Source of the DNA: G965197715 sp965247615
Lineage (GTDB): Bacteria; Chloroflexota; Dehalococcoidia; Lucifugimonadales; UBA1127
Direction of reading: 5' to 3'
NCBI GenBank assembly: GCA_965247615.1
Contig: OZ252022.1
Location: 1,736,001 to 1,800,000, forward strand
DNA: 64,000 nt
Every line of letters begins with the position of its first letter. Positions within the stretch are counted from its first letter, which is position 1. The notes under the pieces were generated by a model that saw nothing but the letters and a program-made list of their open reading frames with translations, searched no databases and was not told where the DNA came from. Made by a program: the position numbers and the translations under genes. Of this stretch, positions 36,986 through 44,074 are shown piece by piece.

Positions 36986-37348
36986 ATGGCTGAGCAGATA
37001 GCAGTCGGTGGGGTCGAGCTACGGATCGAGAATCGGAGGGTGGGGCAGGACGGCGGACCCAGTATGCGGGTGATGGGCGAGGTTGAGGGAGAGCAGGTGC
37101 AGCTGCTCCGCTTCGACATGTTCGAGAAGCGGCCACACTATCACTACGCCCCCGATGGCGAGAACACAGAGTTCACACTGGACCCGCTGACGCATGACGA
37201 CGGCATTGGGTGGGTGGTGGTACAGCTGCGGGACAAGCTGCCGGCGCTGATCAAGAAGGCGGGCTACGACACGCTGGCCGAGAGCGTGGACCACGAGGCG
37301 GTGGTGGCGGCGCTGCCGGGCGTCGAGAGCCAGTGGCGGGCTATGTAA
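36986..37348 (+). CDS. Hypothetical small protein, 120 residues
   Basis: A compact soluble protein: strand-rich start (VGGVELRIENRRVG), MFEKRPHYHYAPDGENTEF in the middle, and a helical end (LRDKLPALIKKAGYDTLAE). The H-Y-H cluster could bind a metal. GGAGGGGAAGAG precedes ATG 36986. I recall similar conserved hypothetical proteins in Chloroflexota and Actinobacteria but no function. Confidence 0.75.
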   Translation: MAEQIAVGGVELRIENRRVGQDGGPSMRVMGEVEGEQVQLLRFDMFEKRPHYHYAPDGENTEFTLDPLTHDDGIGWVVVQLRDKLPALIKKAGYDTLAESVDHEAVVAALPGVESQWRAM

Positions 37349-37530
37349 AAGGCGCGGGCGAGCCTGAGGGTTGACGCGGCAGAACTGCTAAGCGATTAGT
37401 TATCGCGTGCTTTGCGTTGGCGCATCGACGCCCGGGCGTACTCGTGGCGTTCCCAGAGTGAGCGTCGCAGGGAGTTGAGCCTGGCTCAACGGGAGTGAGG
37501 GAGGTACCGCGCCCGCGTAGGGGGCGATGG

Positions 37531-37550
37531 ATTCCCGCCTTCGCGCGAAT
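37531..37550. repeat. Dispersed ATTCCCGC palindrome, imperfect copy
   Basis: ATTCCCGC, loop CTTC, GCGCGAAT: one mismatch from the palindrome seen at 33757. Confidence 0.6.
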
Positions 37551-37561
37551 GGCGTGATTGT

Positions 37562-37585
37562 GATGCGCCGTGCGTTCGGCGCATC
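37562..37585. terminator. Hairpin downstream of the aminotransferase gene
   Basis: GATGCGCCG (37562-37570), loop TGCGTT, CGGCGCATC (37577-37585): a perfect 9-base stem ten bases after the aminotransferase stop. No T run. A second hairpin, GTTGAGC/GCTCAAC, lies at 37474-37490. Confidence 0.5.
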
Positions 37586-37594
37586 CGCGGGGCG

Positions 37595-38788
37595 TCAGCC
37601 GGCTCCGGCCAGGACGCGGCTGGCTGCGGCTACGCCCTGACCGGCGGGGACCTCAAAGCCCTGCGTGGGCAGGAGCGCCTCCAGGGCCGAGAGCAGGAGC
37701 AGGACGTTGGCCGCCGTGCTGGACTCGCCCATGAGGCCGACTCGCCAAATCTTCCCGCGAAGCTGACCGAGACCGCCGCCGATCTCCACGTTGTAGTCCT
37801 TGAGAAGGCGTCCGCGGAGGGCGACGTCGTCGACGCCGTCGGGCACGAGCACGGAGACGAGCTGGTAGGTGCAGCTCGCCTCCGGTACCAACATCTGCAT
37901 GCCCAGTGCCTCGAGGCCGCTTCTGAAAGCGCGGCCGTTGTGCTGGTGCCGGGCGTAGCGGTTTTCGAGCCCCTCTTCCAGTACCATGCGGAGGGCTTCC
38001 CGCAGGGCGTAGATCATGGTGGTCGGGGCCGTATGATGATAGACCCTAGTGCCGCCGGCCCAGTAGCGCTGGAGGAGGCCCAGGTCCAGGTACCAGCTTC
38101 GCGGCGGCTCCGTGCGCTCCTCAATGACCCGGGAAGCCTGGGCGCTGAGGATGACGGGGGCGAGGCCCGGAGGTGCGCCCAGGCACTTCTGGGTGGCGCT
38201 GTAGCAGTAGTCGATGGCCATCTCATCGACGTCCACGGGGTTGCCGCCGAGGGAGGTGACGGCGTCGACGAGGAAGAGGGCGTCGTGGCTGTGGGCGAGG
38301 TCTGAGAGCTCTCGCAGTGGCTGAAGAACGCCCGTGGAGGTCTCCGCGTGGACGACGGCCAAGAGCTTGACCTTGGGGTGCTTGTTCAGCTCCTCTTCGA
38401 CAGCCTGAGGGTCAATGACGCTGCCCCAGTCGGTGTTGACCTGGACCACGGTGGCGCCCTGGCGCGCGGCGATATCGGTGAGGCGGTCGCCGAAGAAGCC
38501 GTGTGCGGCGACGACGGCAAGGTCGCCGGGTTCCAGCAGGTTGGCCAGCCCGGCCTCCATACCCGCCGACCCCGTGCCCGATACGGGGAGCGTGAAGCCT
38601 TCCTGCGCGCCGAATACCTGGCGGAGCATGTCCGCCACGCTGTCCATCAGGTTGATGAACTCCGGGTCCAGATAGCCCATGATGGGCTTGGTCATGGCGT
38701 TGAGCACGCGGGCGCTGACGGCGCTGGGCCCCGGACCGAGGAGGACGCGCGGGGGTGGGTTCAACTCACCGGGGATGTTGTCGGGCAT
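37595..38788 (-). CDS. Alanine-glyoxylate/serine-pyruvate aminotransferase family protein (PLP)
   Basis: A 397-residue class V aminotransferase. It has LLGPGPSAVSARVLNAM at the start, VSGTGSAGMEAGLANLLEPG for phosphate binding, VVHAETSTGVLQPL, FLVDAVTSLGG with the Asp that holds the pyridine nitrogen, and the PLP lysine at about residue 201 in CYSATQKCLGAPPG. It exchanges amino groups between Ser or Ala and glyoxylate or pyruvate. It has its own promoter at 38836-38864. Confidence 0.92.
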   Translation of the reverse strand: MPDNIPGELNPPPRVLLGPGPSAVSARVLNAMTKPIMGYLDPEFINLMDSVADMLRQVFGAQEGFTLPVSGTGSAGMEAGLANLLEPGDLAVVAAHGFFGDRLTDIAARQGATVVQVNTDWGSVIDPQAVEEELNKHPKVKLLAVVHAETSTGVLQPLRELSDLAHSHDALFLVDAVTSLGGNPVDVDEMAIDYCYSATQKCLGAPPGLAPVILSAQASRVIEERTEPPRSWYLDLGLLQRYWAGGTRVYHHTAPTTMIYALREALRMVLEEGLENRYARHQHNGRAFRSGLEALGMQMLVPEASCTYQLVSVLVPDGVDDVALRGRLLKDYNVEIGGGLGQLRGKIWRVGLMGESSTAANVLLLLSALEALLPTQGFEVPAGQGVAAASRVLAGAG

Positions 38789-38835
38789 CGATACCTCCGT
38801 GATGGTTGACGGGCAAAAGAGACAAAGCGGGCACT

Positions 38836-38864
38836 ACTGTACCAGCCAGCCTGCGCAGCGTCAA
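38836..38864 (-). promoter_or_regulatory. Promoter of the aminotransferase gene
   Basis: On the minus strand, TTGACG (38864-38859), 17 bases, TACAGT (38841-38836). Predicted start near 38829, leader about 40 bases. Confidence 0.6.
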
Positions 38865-38937
38865 CCGCAGCGAGGTTGTTGTGTCGGCGCCGGGGGGATA
38901 CGCGCCGGCAGGGGATTCTCCCGGTCCGCTGTGTTGC

Positions 38938-38946
38938 TGGTATAAT
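38938..38946 (+). promoter_or_regulatory. Extended -10 promoter of the SDR gene
   Basis: TGGTATAAT (38938-38946): a consensus -10 with the TGn extension. No good -35 is seen. Predicted start near 38953, leader about 26 bases to ATG 38979. Confidence 0.6.
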
Positions 38947-38978
38947 CCCCGGAAAGCATCGCAGAAGGGGAGGAGCCC

Positions 38979-39776
38979 ATGGAGCTCGGTCTTGACGGGC
39001 GGGTCGCGTTGATCACCGGGGGCAGCGAGGGCATTGGGAAGGCGACAGCCATGCGGCTGGCGCAGGAGGGGGCAAAGGTCGCCATCTGCGCACGCCGGGA
39101 GGTTGTCCTGCAGGCCGCGGCCGAGGAGATTCGCGGCGCGACCGAGGGCGTCGTGCTGCCCATAGCGGCCGACGTCTCGAAGCCGGACGAGGCGAAGCGC
39201 CTGGTTGGGGCGGTCACGGACCAGCTGGGGGCGATCGACATCCTGGTCAACAACGCGGGCACGTCGGCGACGGGGCCCTTCCTGGAGCTGGCGGACGAGG
39301 GCTGGATGGCGGACATGGACCTCAAGCTCTTCGGCGCCATACGCTGCATCCGGGAGGTGGTGCCGCACATGCAGAGCCAGCGGTGGGGCCGCATCGTGAA
39401 TCTCACGAACCTGGCCGCCAAGGCGCCGGGCGCGCGGTCGACGCCAACGTCGGTGACGCGTGCGGCGGGGATCGCCCTCACGAAGGCACTGTCGAAGGAG
39501 TACGGGCCGGACAACATCCTGGTGAATACGGTGTGCATCGGGCTGATCAAAGCCGGACAGCACGAGCATCGGTACGAGCGGGCCAGGGCGCAGGAGCCCA
39601 GCCTGACGCTGGACGAGTACTACGAGCGGATGTCGAGCCGCGCCGGTGTTCCCCTGGGCAGGGTGGGGGAGGCGTCCGAGGCCGCCAACGTCATCGCCTT
39701 TCTGGTCTCGGAGGCGGCGAGCTACATCACGGGTGTCGCGATCAATATCGACGGCGGAAACAGCCCGGTGGTGTAG
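38979..39776 (+). CDS. SDR-family protein lacking the catalytic Tyr-Lys pair
   Basis: A 265-residue classical SDR. GGSEGIGKATAMRLAQEG is the cofactor loop and ILVNNAGTSATGP the NNAG motif. The region normally reading YxxxK aligns as TSVTR in STPTSVTRAAGIALTKALSK: Thr for Tyr and Arg for Lys. The C-terminus (YITGVAINIDGGN) is intact. It either uses another mechanism or is a non-catalytic binder. AGGGGAGGAG precedes ATG 38979. The gene at 56063 shows a comparable loss. Confidence 0.88.
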   Translation: MELGLDGRVALITGGSEGIGKATAMRLAQEGAKVAICARREVVLQAAAEEIRGATEGVVLPIAADVSKPDEAKRLVGAVTDQLGAIDILVNNAGTSATGPFLELADEGWMADMDLKLFGAIRCIREVVPHMQSQRWGRIVNLTNLAAKAPGARSTPTSVTRAAGIALTKALSKEYGPDNILVNTVCIGLIKAGQHEHRYERARAQEPSLTLDEYYERMSSRAGVPLGRVGEASEAANVIAFLVSEAASYITGVAINIDGGNSPVV

Positions 39777-39829
39777 GGCGCCGCGCGCCCCACCCGGGCG
39801 CGAGCCGTTGAAAGAGAGGTCACGGGCAT

Positions 39830-40483
39830 ATGGCACAGAGCGTACGGGAGCTGCCGCTGTTCCCACTGGGCGCGGTGGTGCTCTTCCCGGGGATGCCCCT
39901 GCCGCTGCGCATATTTGAGGAGCGGTACAAGCTGATGCTCTCCGACATCCGGCAGACGGACTCCAGCTTTGGAGTGGTGCTCATCAGGGAGGGCGTGGAG
40001 GTGGGGGAGCCTGCGGTGCCGCACCAGGTGGGAACAGTGGCGCGGATCAGGGAGCTGGGGCCGGAAGAGGCCGGCCAGATTCAGCTGGTGGCAGTGGGGG
40101 AGCAGCGGTTCCGTGTGCAGGAGACGCTGCGGGAGCGGCCGTACATCATCGCGCGGGTGGAGATATTCGAGAACGAGGCGGCCGACGTGCGGCCTGACCT
40201 CGTGGACCGGGCAGGCGCGGCCTTCCGGGAGTACGTGCAGACGGCGATGGGCCTTCACGGGGGGTGGTCGGAGAAGGTGGAGCTGCCGTCAGACCCAATG
40301 CAGCTGTCCTACTTCATAGGGGGCGCCCTCAACGCAGAGCCGCACCTTCGGCAGCGGCTTCTTGAGGCGGCTGACTGCGCAGAGCGGCTCGAGGGGGAGC
40401 TGGAGCTGCTTCAGGAGGGCACGAAGCGGCTGAAGGAGCAGATAGAGCAGGAGTGGCGGCGGACTCGCTTCAGCAACAACTAG
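39830..40483 (+). CDS. LON N-terminal (substrate-binding) domain protein
   Basis: A 217-residue stand-alone LON substrate-binding domain: ELPLFPLGAVVLFPGMPLPL and IFEERYKLMLSDI open it, FGVVLIREGVEVGEP and VGTVARIREL follow, and a helical C-terminus ends with KEQIEQEW. No ATPase or protease domain is attached. Such proteins occur widely in bacteria with unknown role. It lies 53 bases after the SDR gene in the same direction. Confidence 0.9.
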   Translation: MAQSVRELPLFPLGAVVLFPGMPLPLRIFEERYKLMLSDIRQTDSSFGVVLIREGVEVGEPAVPHQVGTVARIRELGPEEAGQIQLVAVGEQRFRVQETLRERPYIIARVEIFENEAADVRPDLVDRAGAAFREYVQTAMGLHGGWSEKVELPSDPMQLSYFIGGALNAEPHLRQRLLEAADCAERLEGELELLQEGTKRLKEQIEQEWRRTRFSNN

Positions 40484-40549
40484 GGCGTGTCTTGCGAGAA
40501 GGGATGGGGGGCGCGCCCCATGGGGCGCGCGCAGCGCCTCTGGGCGTCG

Positions 40550-41227
40550 TCAGTTGACGACGGGGTAGTCCGGCGGGCCCCAGTCTATCTCCGGGCGGGA
40601 CATCATCAGGCCGACGAACAGGGGCACGAGGAAGGCGAGTATCCTGGCGCCGTCGCGGACCTGGTCGCGATTGACGGAGCTCTTCCACGTCGAGCCGCCG
40701 TGCATGAGCTGGATGCGCAGGACGTAGAGCCGGTCGAAGAGCGTGTTCAGGATGACTCTGGTGTCGCGGCTGCCGAGAGCATCAAAGACGTCGCGTCGGC
40801 CCGCCTCGAAGGTGAACTCCCAATTGTCGTAGCCCAGACCGGCGTGGTGGTTCCAGAAGGGCTGGAACACAAACTTGTTATTGAGCAACACCCTGATGGA
40901 GTCGGAGAACCGCTCCCAGATAGCGTGATAGATGGCGTGATGGGTATCAAGGGTCAGTAGGGTATCGAAGTAGTCGGCGAAGTGGTGTCGCTCCGTCGAT
41001 TCGGGAGGGCGCGGTCTGTCCTTGGCGTAGGCGGCATTGAAGGCGATCCAGTAGAAGATGAAGGCCGCGTCGTTGTCCCCATCCTTCGTCTCCTTCTCCG
41101 CGCGCCCTAGCCAACTCAGGGCGCGTCGCATGCGGAGCCCGAGACGCCCCGGCAGGGACTCCCTGACACGCTCCCACTCTGCGTTCAGACCCACGACGGT
41201 AACGCCCTGCACGCGCTCCAGACTCAT
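40550..41227 (-). CDS. HEPN-domain protein with RX4H motif (probable RNase)
   Basis: A 225-residue helical protein. AAFIFYWIAFNAAYAKD resembles the first HEPN helix and LYVLRIQLMHGGS contains R171-x4-H176, the RX4-6H motif that forms the active site of HEPN ribonucleases in toxins and defence proteins. Downstream come helices and a hydrophobic LAFLVPLFVGLMM. No MNT antitoxin is adjacent. A stop-interrupted GIY-YIG gene lies directly upstream on the same strand, and a fragment of a second HEPN gene containing the same motif lies at 41951-41993. The RNase role is inference from the motif. Confidence 0.7.
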   Translation of the reverse strand: MSLERVQGVTVVGLNAEWERVRESLPGRLGLRMRRALSWLGRAEKETKDGDNDAAFIFYWIAFNAAYAKDRPRPPESTERHHFADYFDTLLTLDTHHAIYHAIWERFSDSIRVLLNNKFVFQPFWNHHAGLGYDNWEFTFEAGRRDVFDALGSRDTRVILNTLFDRLYVLRIQLMHGGSTWKSSVNRDQVRDGARILAFLVPLFVGLMMSRPEIDWGPPDYPVVN

Positions 41228-41359
41228 CCGAGCCGGCCGGTGGGGGACCCCGTTGGCGGCATGGATTCCGCAGGCCGCTGGTCAGGTGCGATGGATTGGC
41301 GCATGTCTACTCGGTATTTGCAGATGAGTGATAGTCGTCGCTGAGAACACGCGGTTGGA

Positions 41360-41674
41360 CTATTGGCCTGCCCTCCGACCGCCACCCCCACGCCGGCGAT
41401 TCATAGGTGGGTTGTGCTTGTTGATTTGTTGTCTTTCATGCTGTCGCCGAGTTCGAGACGTGCTTCTTCCATCGGCTTTTTGCCATTCGGCGTGATGGGT
41501 TTCGGGGGATACCGGCTTACTTGAGTCTGAGATGTGCTCGACTATTCAGCGCGCCAAGTTGGCTGTTTCGCCGATGAAGTCAATCATACCAGTCTCCTTG
41601 TTTCTAAATCGATACAGTTCCGGTCCGCTCGGGGGCTTTTGATGACTGGGTCTGCCAGGTTTGAACATGCTCAT
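41360..41674 (-). pseudogene. GIY-YIG-like small protein gene interrupted by one in-frame TGA
   Basis: From ATG 41674, preceded by AGAGGA, the frame runs 104 codons to TAG 41360 with one internal stop at 41548-41546 (codon 43). The first part includes ELYRFRNKETGMIDFIGET and ANLAR; after the stop come IVEHISDSSKP, HHAEWQKADGRS and KHNPPMNRR. This matches small GIY-YIG-type proteins with a Y-x-F-R start, FIGxTxNL and H motifs. The stop stands where family members have a conserved Arg; one C-to-T change (CGA to TGA) explains it. No hairpin follows, so selenocysteine is unlikely. Confidence 0.65.
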
Positions 41675-41911
41675 ATGAAGTCCTCTGAGGCCCTCAGGAC
41701 CAACTAATGGATGGACGGCCCTAGGTCGGGATTTCCCATTGGAACGGCCTCAGGCTCTGCGGGCAGGGCAAACGGGACGGCCAAATCATAAGCTGGTCTT
41801 TCGATGCCGGTCAATGGCCGGTGTCTCCAACAGTAGGCGCGGTCCCGGTCGCAACCGTGCTCCGGCGTCTGCCTCAATAGGGCGGGAGGGAGCCCGCGCA
41901 GGGGGATTTGG

Positions 41912-41931
41912 ATTCCCGCCTTCGCGGGGGT
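41912..41931. repeat. Dispersed ATTCCCGC repeat, degenerate copy
   Basis: ATTCCCGC, CTTC, GCGGGGGT: left arm intact, right arm with two changes. Confidence 0.5.
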
Positions 41932-41950
41932 GGCGGGGTGGGAGCGTGCC

Positions 41951-41993
41951 CGTGCATGAGCCGGCTGCGCAGGACGTAGAGCCGGTCGGAGAG
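41951..41993 (-). pseudogene. Fragment of a second HEPN gene
   Basis: 43 bases matching 40699-40741 at 40 positions. On the minus strand it reads LSDRLYVLRSRLMHG, including the R-x4-H motif. Flanking sequence does not continue the gene. The intact gene is 710 bases away. Confidence 0.55.
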
Positions 41994-42142
41994 TAGGCCG
42001 GGCGATGGACCGTATGTAGTCGGTCCATATGTTGGGTGACTGCCATGCGGGAGGCCGGAAAGAGGCTTCCGTAGACTGAGACACCACCTGCGTGTACGGG
42101 TGCTTGACAGCGCTGCAAGGCCGGTGATACCGTTAAGGAGTT

Positions 42143-42232
42143 ATGAGAGTAGTAGGTACGGTTGGTTATTGGCGCTACCACTTTACCGGCCTCGCGGCCG
42201 CCGGGTACGTCCAGGTGCGTGCAAGCAGGTAG
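42143..42232 (+). CDS. aroG leader peptide, 29 residues
   Basis: ATG 42143 follows TAAGGAGTT. The peptide runs MRVVGTVGYWRYHFTGLAA and on to TAG 42232. Residues 9-14, YWRYHF, place two Tyr, one Trp and one Phe codon together, immediately before the first arm of the attenuator. A ribosome stalled there for lack of charged aromatic tRNA would cover that arm. This is the layout of trp, phe and his leader peptides. Confidence 0.85.
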   Translation: MRVVGTVGYWRYHFTGLAAAGYVQVRASR

Positions 42233-42290
42233 ACTAGAGCCGAATGCAAGCAAGACTAGGACCCCTCCCGGCGCCGGGAGGGTCTTTTTT
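42186..42290 (+). promoter_or_regulatory. Ribosome-mediated transcription attenuator of aroG
   Basis: Three mutually exclusive stems. 1:2: CCGGC (42186-42190) with GCCGG (42200-42204). Antiterminator 2:3: GCCGGG (42200-42205) and GTCC (42209-42212) with CCCGGC (42267-42272) and GGAC (42259-42262). Terminator 3:4: see 42260-42290. Stalling at the aromatic codons blocks 1:2, frees arm 2 to pair with 3, and lets transcription continue into aroG. Confidence 0.82.
42260..42290 (+). terminator. Intrinsic terminator inside the aroG leader
   Basis: GACCC-C-TCCCGGC (42260-42272) pairs with GCCGGGAGGGTC (42273-42284), with one bulged C, followed by six T (42285-42290). It ends 13 bases before the aroG start, so termination here keeps the gene off. 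Confidence 0.88.
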
Positions 42291-42303
42291 ATGGAGGTTG
42301 AGC

Positions 42304-43377
42304 GTGTCTACAGCAGCGGAGAGAAAGCAAGCCATTCGAGATGTCAATGTGAGGGCTACAGAGCCGCTGATGCCCCCGTCCGAGCTGCTCGCGGAGCTGC
42401 CCCTCTCGGGGGAGGCGGAGACGGCCGTCCTGGAAGGCCGGCAGGGCCTCCGGCAGGTGCTGGACGGCGAGGACCGGCGGTTTATCATTATTGCCGGCCC
42501 ATGCTCGATTCACGACTACGAGGCCGCGTTGGAGTACGCCGGAAAGCTGGCCCGCCTGACGCAGCCGCTGAGCGACCGTATACTCACGGTCATGCGCGTC
42601 TACTTCGAGAAGCCGCGGACGACGGTGGGATGGAAGGGGCTCGTATACGACCCGCACCTGAACGACAGCCTCAACATCGCCACCGGACTGCGGCAGGGCC
42701 GGTCGCTGCTGCTGGAGGTCGCCAAGATGGGCGTCTACGCCGCGACCGAGTTCCTCGACCCCATCTTGCCGCAGTACTTCGCCGACCTGGTGTCGTGGGC
42801 GGCGATCGGCGCGAGGACGACCGAGAGCCAGATCCACCGCCAGATGGCCAGCGGGCTGAGCATGCCCGTGGGATTCAAGAACGGAACGGACGGCAGCGTG
42901 CAGATCGCCATAGATGCGGTGGTCTCGTCGCGAGCGTCCCACGGCTTCCTCGGCATCGACCACGGCGGGCGAGCGTCGGCTATCCATACGAAAGGCAACG
43001 GGTACGGCCACCTCGTGCTCCGCGGCAGCAACACCGGTCCCAACTACGACTCCGAGTCGGTCACGGCTGTCCAAAGCAAGCTCTCCGAGGCCGGCGTGAC
43101 GCCGCATCTCCTCGTCGACTGCAGCCACGGCAACTGCAACAAGGACTACACCAGGATGCACCTGGCGTTCCGTGACGTGGTCGAGCAGCGGGCAGCCGGG
43201 AACACGCGCGTCATCGGCTGCATGCTGGAGAGCAACCTCAACCCCGGCAACCAGAAGCTAAACGGCGGGCGCGAGGGCCTTGCGCACGGCGTTTCGATCA
43301 CCGACCCGTGCATCGGCTGGCAGGAGACAGAGGAACTCTTCGGTTGGGCCTACGACCGCCTCGGTGCATCCGCTTAA
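42304..43377 (+). CDS. aroG: 3-deoxy-7-phosphoheptulonate synthase, class I (AroG/AroF type)
   Basis: A 357-residue enzyme of usual length. FIIIAGPCSIHDYEAALEYA, YFEKPRTTVGWKGL (phosphoenolpyruvate and metal site), GARTTESQIHRQMASGLSMP and DCSHGNCNKDYTR are all class I alpha signatures. It condenses phosphoenolpyruvate and erythrose 4-phosphate to open the shikimate pathway. GTG 42304 follows GGAGG; starts further upstream lie inside the terminator. Besides likely feedback control by an aromatic amino acid, transcription is governed by the leader-peptide attenuator. Confidence 0.95.
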   Translation: MSTAAERKQAIRDVNVRATEPLMPPSELLAELPLSGEAETAVLEGRQGLRQVLDGEDRRFIIIAGPCSIHDYEAALEYAGKLARLTQPLSDRILTVMRVYFEKPRTTVGWKGLVYDPHLNDSLNIATGLRQGRSLLLEVAKMGVYAATEFLDPILPQYFADLVSWAAIGARTTESQIHRQMASGLSMPVGFKNGTDGSVQIAIDAVVSSRASHGFLGIDHGGRASAIHTKGNGYGHLVLRGSNTGPNYDSESVTAVQSKLSEAGVTPHLLVDCSHGNCNKDYTRMHLAFRDVVEQRAAGNTRVIGCMLESNLNPGNQKLNGGREGLAHGVSITDPCIGWQETEELFGWAYDRLGASA

Positions 43378-43426
43378 CAGGGGCTGCCGAAGTACATGAC
43401 GATGCGCCCACCGCTTCACAGCGCGA

Positions 43427-43443
43427 GCAGGCACAAGGCCTGC
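43427..43443. repeat. REP-like palindrome downstream of aroG
   Basis: GCAGGC, loop ACAAG, GCCTGC. The surrounding AGGCACAAGGCCTGCCCCTA is a pattern known as a dispersed extragenic repeat in several bacterial genomes. It may also help end the aroG transcript. Confidence 0.5.
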
Positions 43444-43653
43444 CCCTACGAGAGCGAAGTCAAGGGCCGGGATGGCGGCGAGGCCTTCGACGCGTATAGG
43501 GTGTGTCGCGCTCATCTTGATTGACAGGGTCCGCGTGAACGGGACGCTGAGGACGCCACCCACCGCTCAAATGGTCCGAGTGCCTCGCCATGAGCGGCTA
43601 CCGTCCAGGGACGCTCGGCTGAATTGCACAGCGCACGGTCGCAGGGGCAGCGG

Positions 43654-44055
43654 CTACGGGCCCCACATCGAGGTGAGCTTGCCCACGACGCCCCGGATGT
43701 GGCGGACCACCACGGTGAGGACAGAGCGGCCCCGCTCCATGGCGTACTGGGCCCCCTCTTCCTTGAGATAGACGTGGAAGGCGCCCTGGGGCGGCATCGG
43801 CTGCATCTCAACCCAACTCCGCTTGACCATCTCCCGCAGCAGGCCGAGGACCCGTCCGCGCTTCTGGGTGCCGTACAATGACGTCTCCATCTCCATGGGG
43901 TTCAGCAGCCCCGCTTCGAAGGCGAGATCGCGCTCATCCATGCCCTCTGTCCGTATCTTGGGCCTGACGGGGTCCTGATAGCCACGGACGAGAGCGAAGA
44001 GCATGCTTTCCAGGATCAGATCCAGATCCCGTGCCGCCTTGCTGTTTTGCTCCAT
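43654..44055 (-). CDS. Hypothetical protein, winged-helix-like, 133 residues
   Basis: ARDLDLILESMLFALVRGYQ and the basic RGRVLGLLREMVKRSWVEMQ, followed by FHVYLKEEGAQYAMERGR, suggest a small helix-strand protein that could contain a winged helix, but I cannot name a family. It follows hemW by 19 bases on the same strand and probably shares the ychF-hemW transcript. Confidence 0.65.
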   Translation of the reverse strand: MEQNSKAARDLDLILESMLFALVRGYQDPVRPKIRTEGMDERDLAFEAGLLNPMEMETSLYGTQKRGRVLGLLREMVKRSWVEMQPMPPQGAFHVYLKEEGAQYAMERGRSVLTVVVRHIRGVVGKLTSMWGP

Positions 44056-44074
44056 ACCTTCTACCTGTCCTTGC

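Noticed and set aside
41546..41548. The TGA in the GIY-YIG-like gene as a second selenocysteine codon
   Set aside because: The position is a conserved Arg, not Cys, and no hairpin follows within 40 bases. A CGA-to-TGA change is simpler.
42104..42131. TTGACA with GATACC as promoter of the aroG leader
   Set aside because: It would start transcription within the ribosome site of the leader peptide. The real promoter is probably elsewhere upstream; I could not place it.
43258..43563. Minus-strand frame containing GAGLVPARAV downstream of aroG
   Set aside because: That peptide is the usual translation of the extragenic palindrome at 43427; the frame overlaps the end of aroG and has no other support.
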